Source: an uncultured Bacteriovoracaceae bacterium | GTDB taxonomy: Bacteria; Bdellovibrionota; Bacteriovoracia; Bacteriovoracales; Bacteriovoracaceae | Direction of reading: 5' to 3' | Assembly: GCA_937931205.1 (NCBI GenBank) | Contig: CALHBF010000021.1 | Span: 62,001-126,000, forward strand | Length of the DNA stretch: 64,000 nt | Shown: one piece after another, positions 9,579 to 18,567 of the stretch | Layout of the letters: the number at the start of each line of letters is the position of its first letter | How positions within the stretch are numbered: position 1 is the stretch's first letter | The notes under the pieces: model-generated | What the model was told of the DNA's origin: nothing | Database searches by the model: none | The model's input: the letters and a program-made list of their open reading frames with translations, nothing else | Made by a program: the position numbers and the translations under genes

Positions 9579-10697
9579 TTATTCTTCTGAATCAGTTTCT
9601 ACTTCAGGAGCAGGATTCTCAATCGGAGGAGGTGGCGTTGGCCCTACTTCCGGTGCTGGTGGAGTAACTTCAGGAGCAGGCGGAGTTTCTCTTGGAGGAG
9701 TGACTCTCGGAGGTCGTGAAGGAGTAGTGGTATTGGTATCACTACTTCCATTTTCTTCTCCGTAGTTATCAGGTCTTCTTGGAGCTGGTTCAGTTGGGGC
9801 CCTACCATCACCATCGACAATCGGACCATTTCCTTCACCTGCATCATTGGTACGTTCACCACGGTTCCCAGTTCCTTCTCTTTGAATTTCTCCATCGCCT
9901 TCTTGAGCAGGTCGATCTTGTCCTTCTTCGACATCTGCAATAGGTCCGGGAATTTCTCCGTTATCATTGTTCCCGCTAATCAAATTATTCTCTTCAAAAA
10001 CTCCGCATGCAATTGGTAATGTTTGAAATGGTTTGTAGCGTGGACTTGATTGAACTGTTTCAGGAAATTCCACTTCTGCTGCCACCCCTTGGATAAGAAC
10101 AGCTTTCCCTGAGATCGACAGACCTTCCTCAGGAGCTAACTTTTTATATTCCTCTCCTGCATTCTTTGTATCTTTAAGGTCACGAAACATACGTGAGAAG
10201 CTTGTTATCCTCTCATAGTAATAAGAGCCAGAGAGATCTCCCAATGGGAAGAAGTTTCGCCCTGATTTTTGAGAAGAGATATCTGCATCAAGAGGAATCA
10301 GTTGTTTTCCAAGAACGGCTTCCGCTTCAAAGATATCGATGTAACCGTCGCCATTAGTATCATCTGCAATCGTAGGACATCTTGAACCTTCGTAAATTTT
10401 CTGCTGATGCCAAGCTTTTGGATATCCGGCAAAGAGGCGCAGATAAACCATCACTCTGTCCTTATCTCTAAAAAAAGTCACGCTTCCTGGAACTGTTCCA
10501 TTAACTTGAGCATTAAGCGTTTTAAACTTTGCAAGATATTTTCCTTGAATGTTTGAACCATCGCTGGGAAGTTGAATTTCTTCCTGTGCCTCCTCACGAA
10601 TAGGACGTTGACCATTACGGGCATTATCACTTCCAGATTTTCCACAGCTAAAAAGAAGAATTCCAGCGAAGAGAGGAAGTAGATGTTGCTTATTCAT
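9579..10697 (-). CDS. EF-hand-loop lipoprotein with acidic Pro-rich tail (family copy A)
   Basis: The lipoprotein signal ends FSC (Cys18). The folded part (~residues 45-245) contains a perfect 12-residue EF-hand calcium loop (DTNGDGYIDIFE) right after a cysteine (RCPTIAD), and a second cysteine in PIACGVFEE. It is homologous by eye to the products at 29486-30331 and 33086-33751. The C-terminal ~125 residues are low complexity, rich in Pro, Glu, Gly and Thr (PPRVTPPRETPPAPEVTPP), probably a wall-spanning or extended linker. The start lies 9 bp after the stop of the glutaminase-like gene, so the two form one operon. The biochemical role is unknown; anchoring, chaperoning or inhibiting the neighbour enzyme are options. 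Confidence 0.75.
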   Translation of the reverse strand: MNKQHLLPLFAGILLFSCGKSGSDNARNGQRPIREEAQEEIQLPSDGSNIQGKYLAKFKTLNAQVNGTVPGSVTFFRDKDRVMVYLRLFAGYPKAWHQQKIYEGSRCPTIADDTNGDGYIDIFEAEAVLGKQLIPLDADISSQKSGRNFFPLGDLSGSYYYERITSFSRMFRDLKDTKNAGEEYKKLAPEEGLSISGKAVLIQGVAAEVEFPETVQSSPRYKPFQTLPIACGVFEENNLISGNNDNGEIPGPIADVEEGQDRPAQEGDGEIQREGTGNRGERTNDAGEGNGPIVDGDGRAPTEPAPRRPDNYGEENGSSDTNTTTPSRPPRVTPPRETPPAPEVTPPAPEVGPTPPPPIENPAPEVETDSEE

Positions 10698-10706
10698 TGA
10701 ATCCTC

Positions 10707-11570
10707 CTAAATATTAATTCCGAAAGCTTCGAGGTACGCACCTCTGACTTCATCCATGAGAAAATTATCCTTGGTGTATCCCCATGCCTCATTCATTTCA
10801 AAGTCGGCAGGCTGATAAACATACATGCTTGATCTCATGACATAACAGTCACCAGTGTAGGGATAGTCTGCAAAGTCTGAGTACTTTGTAATAATTTTAC
10901 ATTCGGCCTTATTACGCATGAAAATGTTGGTCCATCTTCTCAGCTCTACGGGAGAAGAGGTGTATTTTAAATCCATTGCTCTTTCGACTACCTTTCCATC
11001 AACCATCACATGAAGATAGGGAGAAATGTGGAACCACCACTCGAAGTTATATTTTCGAATGTAGTTTCTCGTGAAGTAGATCCAATACTTCATCGATTTC
11101 ACACTGTGGTTCTTCCACCAGTCATAAGACCAAACCATCCCTCTGTTGAAGCATTGAGTTTCACCATTGTAGGTTCTGCGACCAGAGCGGTGATACTGCT
11201 GGGCCTTACTCATGCTCTCGACAGTCGTTGGAACATAAGTAGAGTTTTGAATGGCCTTGTTCATTTTTGTTCGATGAAAACTTGGAGTAAAAGGCGCTTG
11301 AGCTTCTTTGATGTTTGTAATGTATCTGTCTTGATCAAGAGTCACTTCATACCATTGATCTCTGGATGTTAATTCCTGTGTGATTTTTTTCTGCCAGAAG
11401 TTCTGTCCTTGACTGCGGATCTTGGCGACGTGTCCGCTGGTGAGTAAAACCAAGGTATCGGTTTCGCCATTGCTTGGGTAATCAATGTCATAAACCTGAG
11501 TAATTAAATTAGTCTTTGCCAAGATGGGTACGCTGAAGAGAAGTGTAATGAAGAAAATCCATTGTCTCAT
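10707..11570 (-). CDS. Secreted protein-glutaminase-like deamidase (family copy A)
   Basis: 287 residues with signal peptide (FITLLFSVPILA). An N-terminal beta-rich domain of ~90 residues may be a pro-region. The C-terminal domain carries Cys140 in QCFNRG, His181 in WWFHISP and Asp200 in AMDLKY. The Cys-His and His-Asp spacings (41 and 19) match the papain-like Cys-His-Asp triad of bacterial protein glutaminases as I remember it. Such enzymes deamidate protein-bound glutamine to glutamate. Cys224 and Cys242 are conserved in all three window copies and may pair. It heads an operon with the EF-hand lipoprotein, followed by a subtilisin. The family call rests on motif and spacing and needs a profile search. 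Confidence 0.72.
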   Translation of the reverse strand: MRQWIFFITLLFSVPILAKTNLITQVYDIDYPSNGETDTLVLLTSGHVAKIRSQGQNFWQKKITQELTSRDQWYEVTLDQDRYITNIKEAQAPFTPSFHRTKMNKAIQNSTYVPTTVESMSKAQQYHRSGRRTYNGETQCFNRGMVWSYDWWKNHSVKSMKYWIYFTRNYIRKYNFEWWFHISPYLHVMVDGKVVERAMDLKYTSSPVELRRWTNIFMRNKAECKIITKYSDFADYPYTGDCYVMRSSMYVYQPADFEMNEAWGYTKDNFLMDEVRGAYLEAFGINI

Positions 11571-11712
11571 AATTCCTCCAAGTCATTTAGTTTCATAACG
11601 AACAAACTTGGGTTACTATGAAGAGGACACAATGTTTCTGTCTACTAAAGCGTTTTTAAGTTTCAAGAAGAGGACGCATAAATATATCAGCGTTATATAA
11701 AAGGGATTAACA

Positions 11713-12132
11713 ATGAAATCGTTACTTTGTCGAAGCTCGGTCTCTGTTGGATTGTTTGGTGACACAGGTGTTCTTGTTTTTAGATTATTTATTGGTCTTA
11801 CGATGGCCTTCGCTCATGGTCTTGGAAAATTACCACCGAACGCTCAGTTTGTTGGCGGAGTTTCAAGCATGGGATTTCCTATGCCTGAATTATTTGCATG
11901 GGCAGCAGGCCTTTCAGAATTCTTAGGCGGAATTTTTATCGCTCTTGGACTTCTCACTGCTCCAGCTGCATTTTTCCTTGGGTTTACGATGTTAGTTGCT
12001 GCTTTTGGTGTTCATGGTGCTGATCCATTTCAAGTAAAAGAAATGTCGCTTTTGTATCTTGCTGCTTGTATTTTCTTTATGACTTACGGTGGTGGTCGTT
12101 TCTCACTGGATGGAATTATTAATAAAAAATAG
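11713..12132 (+). CDS. DoxX family membrane protein
   Basis: 139 residues with four predicted membrane segments. The typical DoxX pattern is visible: an early R-LFIGLTMAFAHGLGKL helix, then SSMGFPMPELFAWAAGLSEFLGG and a C-terminal helix pair. DoxX/DoxD proteins are small inner-membrane proteins, some linked to thiosulfate:quinone oxidoreductase or redox stress; the exact role here cannot be told. An AT-rich stretch with TATATAA-like sequence lies upstream, and AAGGG precedes the ATG. The ClC gene starts 14 bp downstream and is probably co-transcribed. Confidence 0.82.
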   Translation: MKSLLCRSSVSVGLFGDTGVLVFRLFIGLTMAFAHGLGKLPPNAQFVGGVSSMGFPMPELFAWAAGLSEFLGGIFIALGLLTAPAAFFLGFTMLVAAFGVHGADPFQVKEMSLLYLAACIFFMTYGGGRFSLDGIINKK

Positions 12133-12146
12133 GTATTGATAGATTA

Positions 12147-13682
12147 ATGAAGTTTAAACGTGTGGAGCTCAACTCTCAGCAGAAATTTTTTGCACTAAAT
12201 TTAGTAACAGGACTTGCAGCAGGAATTGTTTCAATTTTTCTTCATCAAGGGATTCATTTTCTGATGAAGTTGTTCGGCACAGGTCATGGATTTACGCTTA
12301 AAAGTTTTTTGCTGGGAGGTGCTTCACTCGCTTTAGGTAGCTTCATTGTCACAAGAGTGATGCCTGCCTGTTCTGGATCGGGAATCCCTCGCACTAAAGT
12401 GTTACTCGCCGTTCATCACGGAATCATTTCTACCAAAGAATGGGTTGCCAAAATTATTGCAACGATTTTTTCTCTTGCTTCGGGAATACCTCTTGGATCT
12501 GAAGGTCCTACTATTGCGATTTCTGCTGGAGTAGGGTCTACTTTAGGAAGAAAATTTAAGCTGCCTGAGCGCAAAGTGAAGTCATTGGTGTATGCTGGTG
12601 CTTCAGCCGGAATTGCGGCTGCTTTTAACACTCCGATTGCTGCAGTGATTTTTACTATGGAAGAAATAATTGGAAATTCATCGGCCAAGTCGATGGGCCC
12701 AATTCTTATTTCCAGTTTGATTGCTTCGATTACCGCGGCTGCTCTTATTGGACAAAACTCCGTTTTCACACCAGTTCATTATGAATTTAACTCTTCATTC
12801 GAATTACTTTTTTATCTTGCCTTAGGTGTTATTGCAGGGGTGAGTGGCTCACTTTTCTCTTCCTATATCATTAGTGTTAAAAAACTGACTAAAAAGTATT
12901 TTAAGCATCACAAATTGACGATGGCGATGTTTTCATTTCTAGTTGTCGGTCTTATTTCTATTCAGGTTCCGGACATCACAGGTAATGGACTCAATGTTGT
13001 AAATCGTCTTCTTCATGGAGAATTGACTTCATTCTCGACTCTTGCACTTCTTCTACTTTTAAAATTTATCGCATGTGCCTTTTGTTACGGAGCTGGAATT
13101 TCCGGCGGTATTTTAATGCCTGTTCTTTTTTTAGGGGCAGCTCTTGGCGGACTTTTCGGAAGTGTTTCCATTAATATTCTCAACTTGGATCATGTCCAAA
13201 TTGGAGCTTATTGCTTAGTGGGAATGGGAGCATTCTTTGCTTCGGTAATCAGAACCCCTTTTACTTCGGTCATTCTTGTTTTTGAAATGACCCGAGATTA
13301 TCGAATTGTTCTTCCTTTGATGCTGGCAAGTCTTGTCTCTTATTTTCTCTCATCAAAATTAACTCCATTGTCGATGTATGAGCGAGTAGCGAAGTTTGAA
13401 GGCTATGAATTACCAGGCCATGAAGATGAGGATTTGTTAAATCAGACTATCGTTGAAGATGTTTATAGGCCGCTTCTCTCTGAATTAGAAACTCCACTGC
13501 CGTATGCTCAAATTGTTTATCCTGATCAGTCTCTCTCTTATGCTCTGGTCAAATTGAGAAGGGCGGAGGAAAGTATGTCGCTCAAAGTGGTGGATAGAAT
13601 GAAGCCTACTCAAGTGTTAGGTGAGATTACGATGGAGAACGTTTTTGATTTTCTCTCTAAGAGGGATAGTTCAATTTCTTAA
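12147..13682 (+). CDS. ClC family chloride channel/transporter
   Basis: 511 residues with about ten membrane segments. The ClC ion-path motifs are present: GSGIPRTKVLL (~residue 80), GSEGPTIAIS (~118-127) with the gating glutamate kept, and GAGISGGILMPVLFLG later. A retained gating Glu fits a 2Cl-/H+ exchanger rather than an open channel. The C-terminal ~100 residues are cytosolic and partly resemble a single CBS-like region (PYAQIVYPDQSLSYALVKLRR). The family is known for acid resistance and volume control. Its 3' end overlaps the convergent rhomboid gene by 26 bp, so no terminator separates them. Confidence 0.92.
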   Translation: MKFKRVELNSQQKFFALNLVTGLAAGIVSIFLHQGIHFLMKLFGTGHGFTLKSFLLGGASLALGSFIVTRVMPACSGSGIPRTKVLLAVHHGIISTKEWVAKIIATIFSLASGIPLGSEGPTIAISAGVGSTLGRKFKLPERKVKSLVYAGASAGIAAAFNTPIAAVIFTMEEIIGNSSAKSMGPILISSLIASITAAALIGQNSVFTPVHYEFNSSFELLFYLALGVIAGVSGSLFSSYIISVKKLTKKYFKHHKLTMAMFSFLVVGLISIQVPDITGNGLNVVNRLLHGELTSFSTLALLLLLKFIACAFCYGAGISGGILMPVLFLGAALGGLFGSVSINILNLDHVQIGAYCLVGMGAFFASVIRTPFTSVILVFEMTRDYRIVLPLMLASLVSYFLSSKLTPLSMYERVAKFEGYELPGHEDEDLLNQTIVEDVYRPLLSELETPLPYAQIVYPDQSLSYALVKLRRAEESMSLKVVDRMKPTQVLGEITMENVFDFLSKRDSSIS

Positions 13683-14289
13683 TTTTTATTCGATAATAAA
13701 CATACCAGACAAGGCCCATCAAAGCGCCACCTAAGTGTGCACCATGGCCAATGTTAAAGCCGCCGCCCTTACTTTGAGCAATGAGTCCCCAGATATCAAC
13801 TCCTACGACAATGACAGCTCCCCAGATTGCTCTTACAGGAATCAGTCCTAGCAGGAGTAGTTTTTCATTGGGAAAAAGCAGACTGAAAAGAAGAATAATA
13901 CCAGCGATAGCGCCCGAAGCTCCGAGGGCCGGAATTTCTGGTGCGTTCATCACGGTCAGTGAGAGAAAGGCATGGGCAAAAGAGCCGACAATCCCTGCCG
14001 TAAGATAAAAATTCATGAAAGTGATTGGTCTCATAAATCTTAGAAGTACTGAGCCAAATCCAACCAAGACGTACATGTTGATGAGAAAATGAAAAAAAGA
14101 ATTGTGAGAAAAAACAGAAGTAACAAGTACCCAAAAACGGCCTTCAAGTAATGCCTGCCAGCTCACTAAAAAGTTATCGACCATAAACTTCAATAGAGTG
14201 AAGTGACTCATTGAAAAGAACCATGCCAGAAAAACAGCGAGATTAATAAGAACAATTACTTTGATAGTTTTAGGCACGATCTCCTCCAC
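13657..14289 (-). CDS. Rhomboid-family intramembrane serine protease
   Basis: 210 residues with six predicted membrane segments. Catalytic Ser is in GASGAIAG and catalytic His in GHGAHLGGALMG. The upstream helix has the H-x-x-x-N element (FFHFLINMYVLVGFGS). Rhomboids cleave within or near membrane helices of substrate proteins in the inner membrane. The 3' end overlaps the convergent ClC gene by 26 bp. The start at 14289 lies behind GGAGG (14281-14285 on the plus strand as CCTCC). Substrates are unknown. Confidence 0.9.
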   Translation of the reverse strand: MEEIVPKTIKVIVLINLAVFLAWFFSMSHFTLLKFMVDNFLVSWQALLEGRFWVLVTSVFSHNSFFHFLINMYVLVGFGSVLLRFMRPITFMNFYLTAGIVGSFAHAFLSLTVMNAPEIPALGASGAIAGIILLFSLLFPNEKLLLLGLIPVRAIWGAVIVVGVDIWGLIAQSKGGGFNIGHGAHLGGALMGLVWYVYYRIKIKKLNYPS

Positions 14290-14431
14290 AAATTGTCGAT
14301 TATTGTAACAACAAAAACATCATTCCAATACGCATTTATACCCATCCGTAGGGGCAAAAATTTCCCTGTTAGGGAACCATTTTTCTTGGTGTCAGCATTA
14401 ACTCACTGCGAAAGACCAAGGAGGGTTTCAA

Positions 14432-15220
14432 ATGACAGTGGTAAAGTATTTCTTGATGACTTCACTCCTGTTCTCTCTCGTAGCTTGTAATGGCGAGGGG
14501 ACACAACCAGGAACAGATGAAGGCAATGATTCAACAGATGTAGGGATTGGAGGAGAAAATCCTGATGATGGTTCAAATGGTGGAACTACTGATGGTGGTT
14601 CAAACGGTGGAACGACAGATGGCGGTTCAAATGGTGGAACGACTGACGGAGGTTCAAATGGCGGAACGACAGGTGGTTCAACCGGAGGAGGAACAACGAC
14701 ACCGTCTGATGGCGTACCAACAGCTGCTAAAAACTTTAAAGTGAATATCACTTATGTGAATTTTACAGCGGCCCAAAAGACTAAGTATGAGCAGGCCGTA
14801 GCGATTGTAAAAAAAGTGGTGGCCTCAAAAACTTTTATGGATTCTGTGAAAAATCATAAGTACGGAGGGAAAGTAACTTACGTTGATAATGGAGGAAAGA
14901 CCAACGCAACTATTTATCAAAATATTCTTGATGGTAATGAGAAACTCAATAACACCAAAAATAATACGATGGATGTTGAAATTGAACTCTACTACGCCAA
15001 TAACACAACGGTTGGATACACTTACGCTAATTCAAAAAGAATTTGGGTAAATACCAAGTATTTTAATACTTATACGCCGTCAAAGGTGGCCGGGAACTTG
15101 TTTCATGAATGGCTTCACAAGTTGGGATATGGGCATGCCTCATCATACTCGACGAGCAGAGATTATTCAGTTCCGTACGCCATCGGTTATATGATTTCAA
15201 GTCAGGGCGCTAAACTCTAA
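14432..15220 (+). CDS. Metzincin-type zinc metalloprotease, lipoprotein (family copy A)
   Basis: 262 residues. Lipobox LVAC puts the lipidated Cys at 19. A low-complexity linker of GSNGGTTDG repeats (residues ~47-82) follows. The catalytic domain ends with HEWLHKLGYGH (from ~residue 225), a full HExxHxxGxxH metzincin zinc motif, then SVPYAIGYM, where the Met could form a Met-turn. Two close relatives lie at 35935-36537 and 36605-37168; shared blocks include NTMDVEIELY and AGNLFHEWLHK. I do not recognise a named peptidase family. AAGGAGGG upstream sets the start. A small exported protein gene follows after 10 bp. Confidence 0.78.
   Translation: MTVVKYFLMTSLLFSLVACNGEGTQPGTDEGNDSTDVGIGGENPDDGSNGGTTDGGSNGGTTDGGSNGGTTDGGSNGGTTGGSTGGGTTTPSDGVPTAAKNFKVNITYVNFTAAQKTKYEQAVAIVKKVVASKTFMDSVKNHKYGGKVTYVDNGGKTNATIYQNILDGNEKLNNTKNNTMDVEIELYYANNTTVGYTYANSKRIWVNTKYFNTYTPSKVAGNLFHEWLHKLGYGHASSYSTSRDYSVPYAIGYMISSQGAKL
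14570..14677 (+). repeat. 27-bp coding tandem repeat (4 units)
   Basis: Four in-frame units of about 27 bp encode GSNGGTTDG repeats in the linker of the metzincin lipoprotein. Third codon positions differ between units (GGTGGAACTACT, GGTGGAACGACA, GGTGGAACGACT, GGCGGAACGACA), so the repeat is not brand new. Such Gly/Asn/Thr linkers hold a domain away from the membrane and often vary in copy number. Confidence 0.85.
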
Positions 15221-15230
15221 AAGGATATTT

Positions 15231-15491
15231 ATGAAAAAGATTTTTTTACTTTTTTCACTTTCATTGAGCTTCACTGCCTTTGCTCAGCAAGGAGCGCTTG
15301 AGATTCATGGAAATTTTGAAGATGACCAATACTGTTCGGCCCAGATTAGAAATCTCGGTTGCGGTGATCCCACTGATAAGAGTTTTTTGACTTGTGTTAA
15401 TCGCAAAGTTTCAGAGCTTGAACCAAAGTGCCAAGATTACCACCTCGACGAAATGGATCGTGAGCTTGATCGTCAGGATTCTAAAAATTAA
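15231..15491 (+). CDS. Small exported cysteine-containing protein
   Basis: 86 residues with a clear signal peptide (FLLFSLSLSFTAFA, then QQ). The mature part has four cysteines (YCSAQIRNLGC, FLTC, KC), consistent with two disulfides, and an acidic tail (DEMDRELDRQD). No family recognised. It begins 10 bp after the metzincin stop with AAGGA ahead of the ATG, so the two are likely co-transcribed. It might assist or inhibit the protease, but nothing in the sequence shows that. A weak hairpin (GGTGGAGTC with GACTCCCCC) follows at 15509-15535. Confidence 0.72.
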   Translation: MKKIFLLFSLSLSFTAFAQQGALEIHGNFEDDQYCSAQIRNLGCGDPTDKSFLTCVNRKVSELEPKCQDYHLDEMDRELDRQDSKN

Positions 15492-15762
15492 CTAAATTTG
15501 GTGGAGTCGGAGTCTTTTTGACTCCCCCAAAATTTTGAAACCCTTAACTTTTCACTCCTCTCTTAAATCACTTAAATAGTTCGTAGGTTGGGAGAGGTGT
15601 GAAGGACTAAATCTAACCAATAACTATTTTTTTGTTGGGTTTTCCCCCTCTCAACCTTATAGAAGTAAGACTTTTTCATTTTTAATTCTGCATTGCATAT
15701 TTGCTCATAAGACTCAAGTATGCCAGAATCTTGCTCACCAAAAATCTTGATGAGGAGATTCA

Positions 15763-16266
15763 ATGTTTAAATTTGCTATTCTAATGTCTTCCCTTCTTTC
15801 TTTCTCTGCTTTCGCAACAACGAAAATCGAGCTCGCTAAGATTACTAATGACATGGATAAGGAAGTTGTTGCTTTCTATCTTCATGAAGATCAAAACGGC
15901 AAAATCGATTCGATGAGTTACGTGACAAGAAATGCTGTAGGTAAAGTCGTAAAAGAGCGCGATTGGACATTTTCTGAAGTATCCAATGGTGGTGTTATCC
16001 TTGATGAAAGAAATGGTCACGATGTGATGAAGCTTCAAATGGGCGCAGGATTCACTAGAAGCGGCGGCGAAGTGATCATCAGCTATCTTGTTAATGGTGC
16101 TACTGGTACAAGAAGACGTTTGAATTTCGAAGTGAAAAAGGTTGCTGGCAAGTACAGATTAGTTCAGGCCGACAAAATTGTAACTTCTCTTCACGTTAAA
16201 GGTAACTATGTTCGTGTTATTGGCCTAGTTGGTATTTCACAAATCCAAATTTCTTTTGGAAAATAA
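15763..16266 (+). CDS. Exported protein of unknown function
   Basis: 167 residues with a signal peptide (LMSSLLSFSAFA, then TT). The mature protein is a regular alternation of short charged beta-strand-like segments without cysteines (VVAFYLHEDQNGKID, GEVIISYLVNGATG), suggesting a small beta-barrel or sandwich. GAGGAG lies 8 bp before the ATG. It is flanked by 271 bp upstream without another gene and a strong terminator downstream, so it is a single-gene unit. No family is recognised. Confidence 0.72.
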   Translation: MFKFAILMSSLLSFSAFATTKIELAKITNDMDKEVVAFYLHEDQNGKIDSMSYVTRNAVGKVVKERDWTFSEVSNGGVILDERNGHDVMKLQMGAGFTRSGGEVIISYLVNGATGTRRRLNFEVKKVAGKYRLVQADKIVTSLHVKGNYVRVIGLVGISQIQISFGK

Positions 16267-16292
16267 TCCAGTAAAAAAGTTTTAATACTCGG

Positions 16293-16323
16293 GGCCTTGA
16301 GTTTATCTCAAGGCCTTTTTTTT
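16293..16323 (+). terminator. Intrinsic terminator
   Basis: GGCCTTGAG (16293-16301), loop TTTAT, CTCAAGGCC (16307-16315), then eight T residues. A textbook rho-independent terminator for the preceding exported-protein gene. Confidence 0.92.
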
Positions 16324-16369
16324 GGACTCTCTTTTGCAATGTATGAGTTGATTTGCAAGGGAGGGGATA

Positions 16370-17218
16370 ATGAGAACTATGGCCTTAAATAGATACGATT
16401 CATTCTGGCAAACGCTAGTTACAACAAAAGATAATATTCTGAAGGATCACTTATCAATTGTTGCGGCCGGGATGTCTTACTACCTACTATTTGCCTTTGT
16501 TCCAGCACTAAGCTCAATCCTTTTGCTATTCGCATTGTTTAGTAATCCCATAAAGATCTCCCAGCAAATCAGTTCTTTTGCTGGCCAGCTTCCCACAGAG
16601 GTTCAAGGAATCATTCACGAGCAGATCAATCAATTCCTCTCACAAACTGGACAGCTGCAAGTTGGGGCCCTAGTTTCACTACTCTTAACGTTCTGGGGAG
16701 CTTCTAAAGGCACTAAGGCCTTGATGGAAGCACTGAATATGATTTACTCTCGCAAAGAAGAGAGAGGGCTAATTGAGCTCAATCTCATGGCACTATTTAT
16801 TACTGTCAGCGGGATTGTAATGAGTGTCTTGAGTGTTGCAGTTATTATCATTCTTCCTAGTGTATTAAAGCTTCTTCCACTTCCCGAGATTGTTCACGAA
16901 TTTCTTCCTTGGGTAAGTTGGGCGTTGTTACTTCTTACCTTCACAACTTTTCTTGCCATCTGTTATGGCTTTGGTGCTTCCAGACGATGGCGTGACTGGG
17001 GAAGTATTTTTTCAGCTTCAAGTCTTGCCTGTATTCTTTGGGCGATCACCTCACTGCTTTTCACTTTCTATGTTTCGAGCTTCGGAAATTTTAAGGCCTA
17101 TGGAACCTTGAGTGCGGTGATTGTTTTAATGTTTTGGTTTTATATCACTAGCTACATTGTACTTTTAGGAGCAGAGGTGAGTGCCTCATTTGAGAAAAAG
17201 GCCCGTGCCCTTCATTAG
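16370..17218 (+). CDS. YihY/virulence factor BrkB family membrane protein
   Basis: 282 residues with about six membrane segments. Family landmarks are the early AAGMSYYLLFAFVPALSSILLL, the central LLLTFWGASKGTKALMEALNMIY and the late YGTLSAVIVLMFWFYITSYIVLLGAEV. The family was once wrongly called RNase BN; the true role is unknown, with links to serum resistance and osmotic tolerance in some species. GGGAGGGG just upstream of ATG 16370 fixes the start. It stands alone between a terminator and the next promoter region. Confidence 0.9.
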   Translation: MRTMALNRYDSFWQTLVTTKDNILKDHLSIVAAGMSYYLLFAFVPALSSILLLFALFSNPIKISQQISSFAGQLPTEVQGIIHEQINQFLSQTGQLQVGALVSLLLTFWGASKGTKALMEALNMIYSRKEERGLIELNLMALFITVSGIVMSVLSVAVIIILPSVLKLLPLPEIVHEFLPWVSWALLLLTFTTFLAICYGFGASRRWRDWGSIFSASSLACILWAITSLLFTFYVSSFGNFKAYGTLSAVIVLMFWFYITSYIVLLGAEVSASFEKKARALH

Positions 17219-17348
17219 ACCACCAATGCCGGCCGATCGTGCCATTCAACGACTTGATTCTCCAATGTAAATTAATACTGAAGTAGTTGAGGAAGCACGC
17301 ATCTGGTGAGTAGTATCGCCTCCGTTAACTCTAAAAATGGAGAGCGAT

Positions 17349-18527
17349 ATGAAAAAATTCCTCTTGGCCCTGACTCTAGCGATTCCTCCAACATTATCAA
17401 TTGCTGAAATTTGGGATGGCCCAAATCATCCGGGAAATTTTAGAAGACTAATGGGAACGAATCTGGTGATGACCTTCTCAGATCTTCCTTTAAGCGGAAG
17501 AACCGCCGATGATCGAATGGGTTGGGCAGAAGCTTTCTGGCCTTCTAATAAAGGTGGAATTGCTTATCGTTGGAATCATCCTGATCCTCAACCTTTTAAA
17601 TATAAACTTCATCCTCTCAGCGAATTAAAAACAATGAGCGCTGAACAGATTGGAAGACTATCTCCTGCAGAACTTTATGACATCGCTAGCGGTGATTATA
17701 ATTACACTCTTACAAGAAGAACTCTCTCCCTCTACAGTCCCCGTGATTTGTGGTGGGAAGGAATTTGTCACGGCTGGGCACAGGCCGCTACTCAGTATGC
17801 TGAGCCAGCACCTGTGACAATCGTCAATAAGGAAGGAATTCGTGTTCCTTTTGGTTCCAGTGATGTGAAGGCCCTGCTTTCCATGCATGAAGCTTATAAC
17901 TACAAAGGCGAGCCATTTGGTTTTGTAGGAAGAAGATGTGCAGTTAATGGAAAGGTTCAAGGTCAGGAGCTTAATGGTGATACGCATCCATTTCCACCTA
18001 ATAGTGAAGCAGCTAATTCTCCAGAATGCCGTGATGCCAATGCCGGAGCAACTCACGTTATTATGGGTAATATGTTAGGTCTTCTTGGAAAAGGTTTTGT
18101 GGCAGATGTAGATCGTTTCAATGATGTCTGGAATCAGCCGATTGTTCGTTACGATTCTAAAATCGTAGGAGAAGAGCCAGTAACTGAGTCTCATCGTGCA
18201 CAGGGGATTGCCCGTCGAGTACGTCTTAAAACCGATTTTGTGTATTCAGAAGAGCTGCTTTATCCAAGTGCCCGTGCTCGTGAACTTGGCTATACGAACT
18301 TTGTTTCAAAGCAGCCTGTAACTCTGACTCCATCACAAGAGTATGTTACTAAAAAGTATGAGTATATTTTAGAGATTGATTCTGCTGACCGTATTATCGG
18401 TGGAGAGTGGGTTTCTGAAACAAGACCAGATTTTATCTGGAACTATAAGAAGGCAAAGAACTTCAAGAACGCTCCAATTCCTTTGGCCAACTTACGATTT
18501 ATTTATAAACCAATCAGACGTTACTAA
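17349..18527 (+). CDS. Exported transglutaminase-elicitor-like protein
   Basis: The start at 17349 follows GGAGAGCGAT and gives a signal peptide (FLLALTLAIPPTLSIA). 392 residues. The catalytic Cys is expected at Cys140 in WWEGICHGWA, with His236 in GATHVIMGN and Asp254 in GFVADVD, the pattern of the Phytophthora transglutaminase elicitor (GP42-like) family. A VWNQP motif (260-264) matches the start of its Pep-13 element. Bacterial relatives are known from marine vibrios. The reaction would be cross-linking of protein Gln to Lys, or deamidation if no amine is available. Two further cysteine regions (RRCAVNG, PECRDA) may form disulfides. Single gene with a strong terminator. Confidence 0.78.
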   Translation: MKKFLLALTLAIPPTLSIAEIWDGPNHPGNFRRLMGTNLVMTFSDLPLSGRTADDRMGWAEAFWPSNKGGIAYRWNHPDPQPFKYKLHPLSELKTMSAEQIGRLSPAELYDIASGDYNYTLTRRTLSLYSPRDLWWEGICHGWAQAATQYAEPAPVTIVNKEGIRVPFGSSDVKALLSMHEAYNYKGEPFGFVGRRCAVNGKVQGQELNGDTHPFPPNSEAANSPECRDANAGATHVIMGNMLGLLGKGFVADVDRFNDVWNQPIVRYDSKIVGEEPVTESHRAQGIARRVRLKTDFVYSEELLYPSARARELGYTNFVSKQPVTLTPSQEYVTKKYEYILEIDSADRIIGGEWVSETRPDFIWNYKKAKNFKNAPIPLANLRFIYKPIRRY

Positions 18528-18536
18528 CAAAAAAAA

Positions 18537-18563
18537 AGCCTCATCAATGATGAGGCTTTTTTT
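18537..18563. terminator. Bidirectional intrinsic terminator
   Basis: AGCCTCATCA (18537-18546) and TGATGAGGCT (18548-18557) are perfect arms, realistically an 8-bp stem with a 5-nt loop. A seven-A run precedes and a seven-T run follows, so it can end both the transglutaminase-like gene and the convergent adenosine deaminase gene. Confidence 0.92.
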
Positions 18564-18567
18564 ATTA

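Noticed and set aside
12416..12769. Minus-strand frame of 117 codons inside the ClC gene
   Set aside because: Shadow of a conserved membrane-protein gene with no start signal of its own.
14570..14677. Short regular repeats considered as a CRISPR array
   Set aside because: Units are directly adjacent 27-bp in-frame coding repeats without spacers; they encode a linker.
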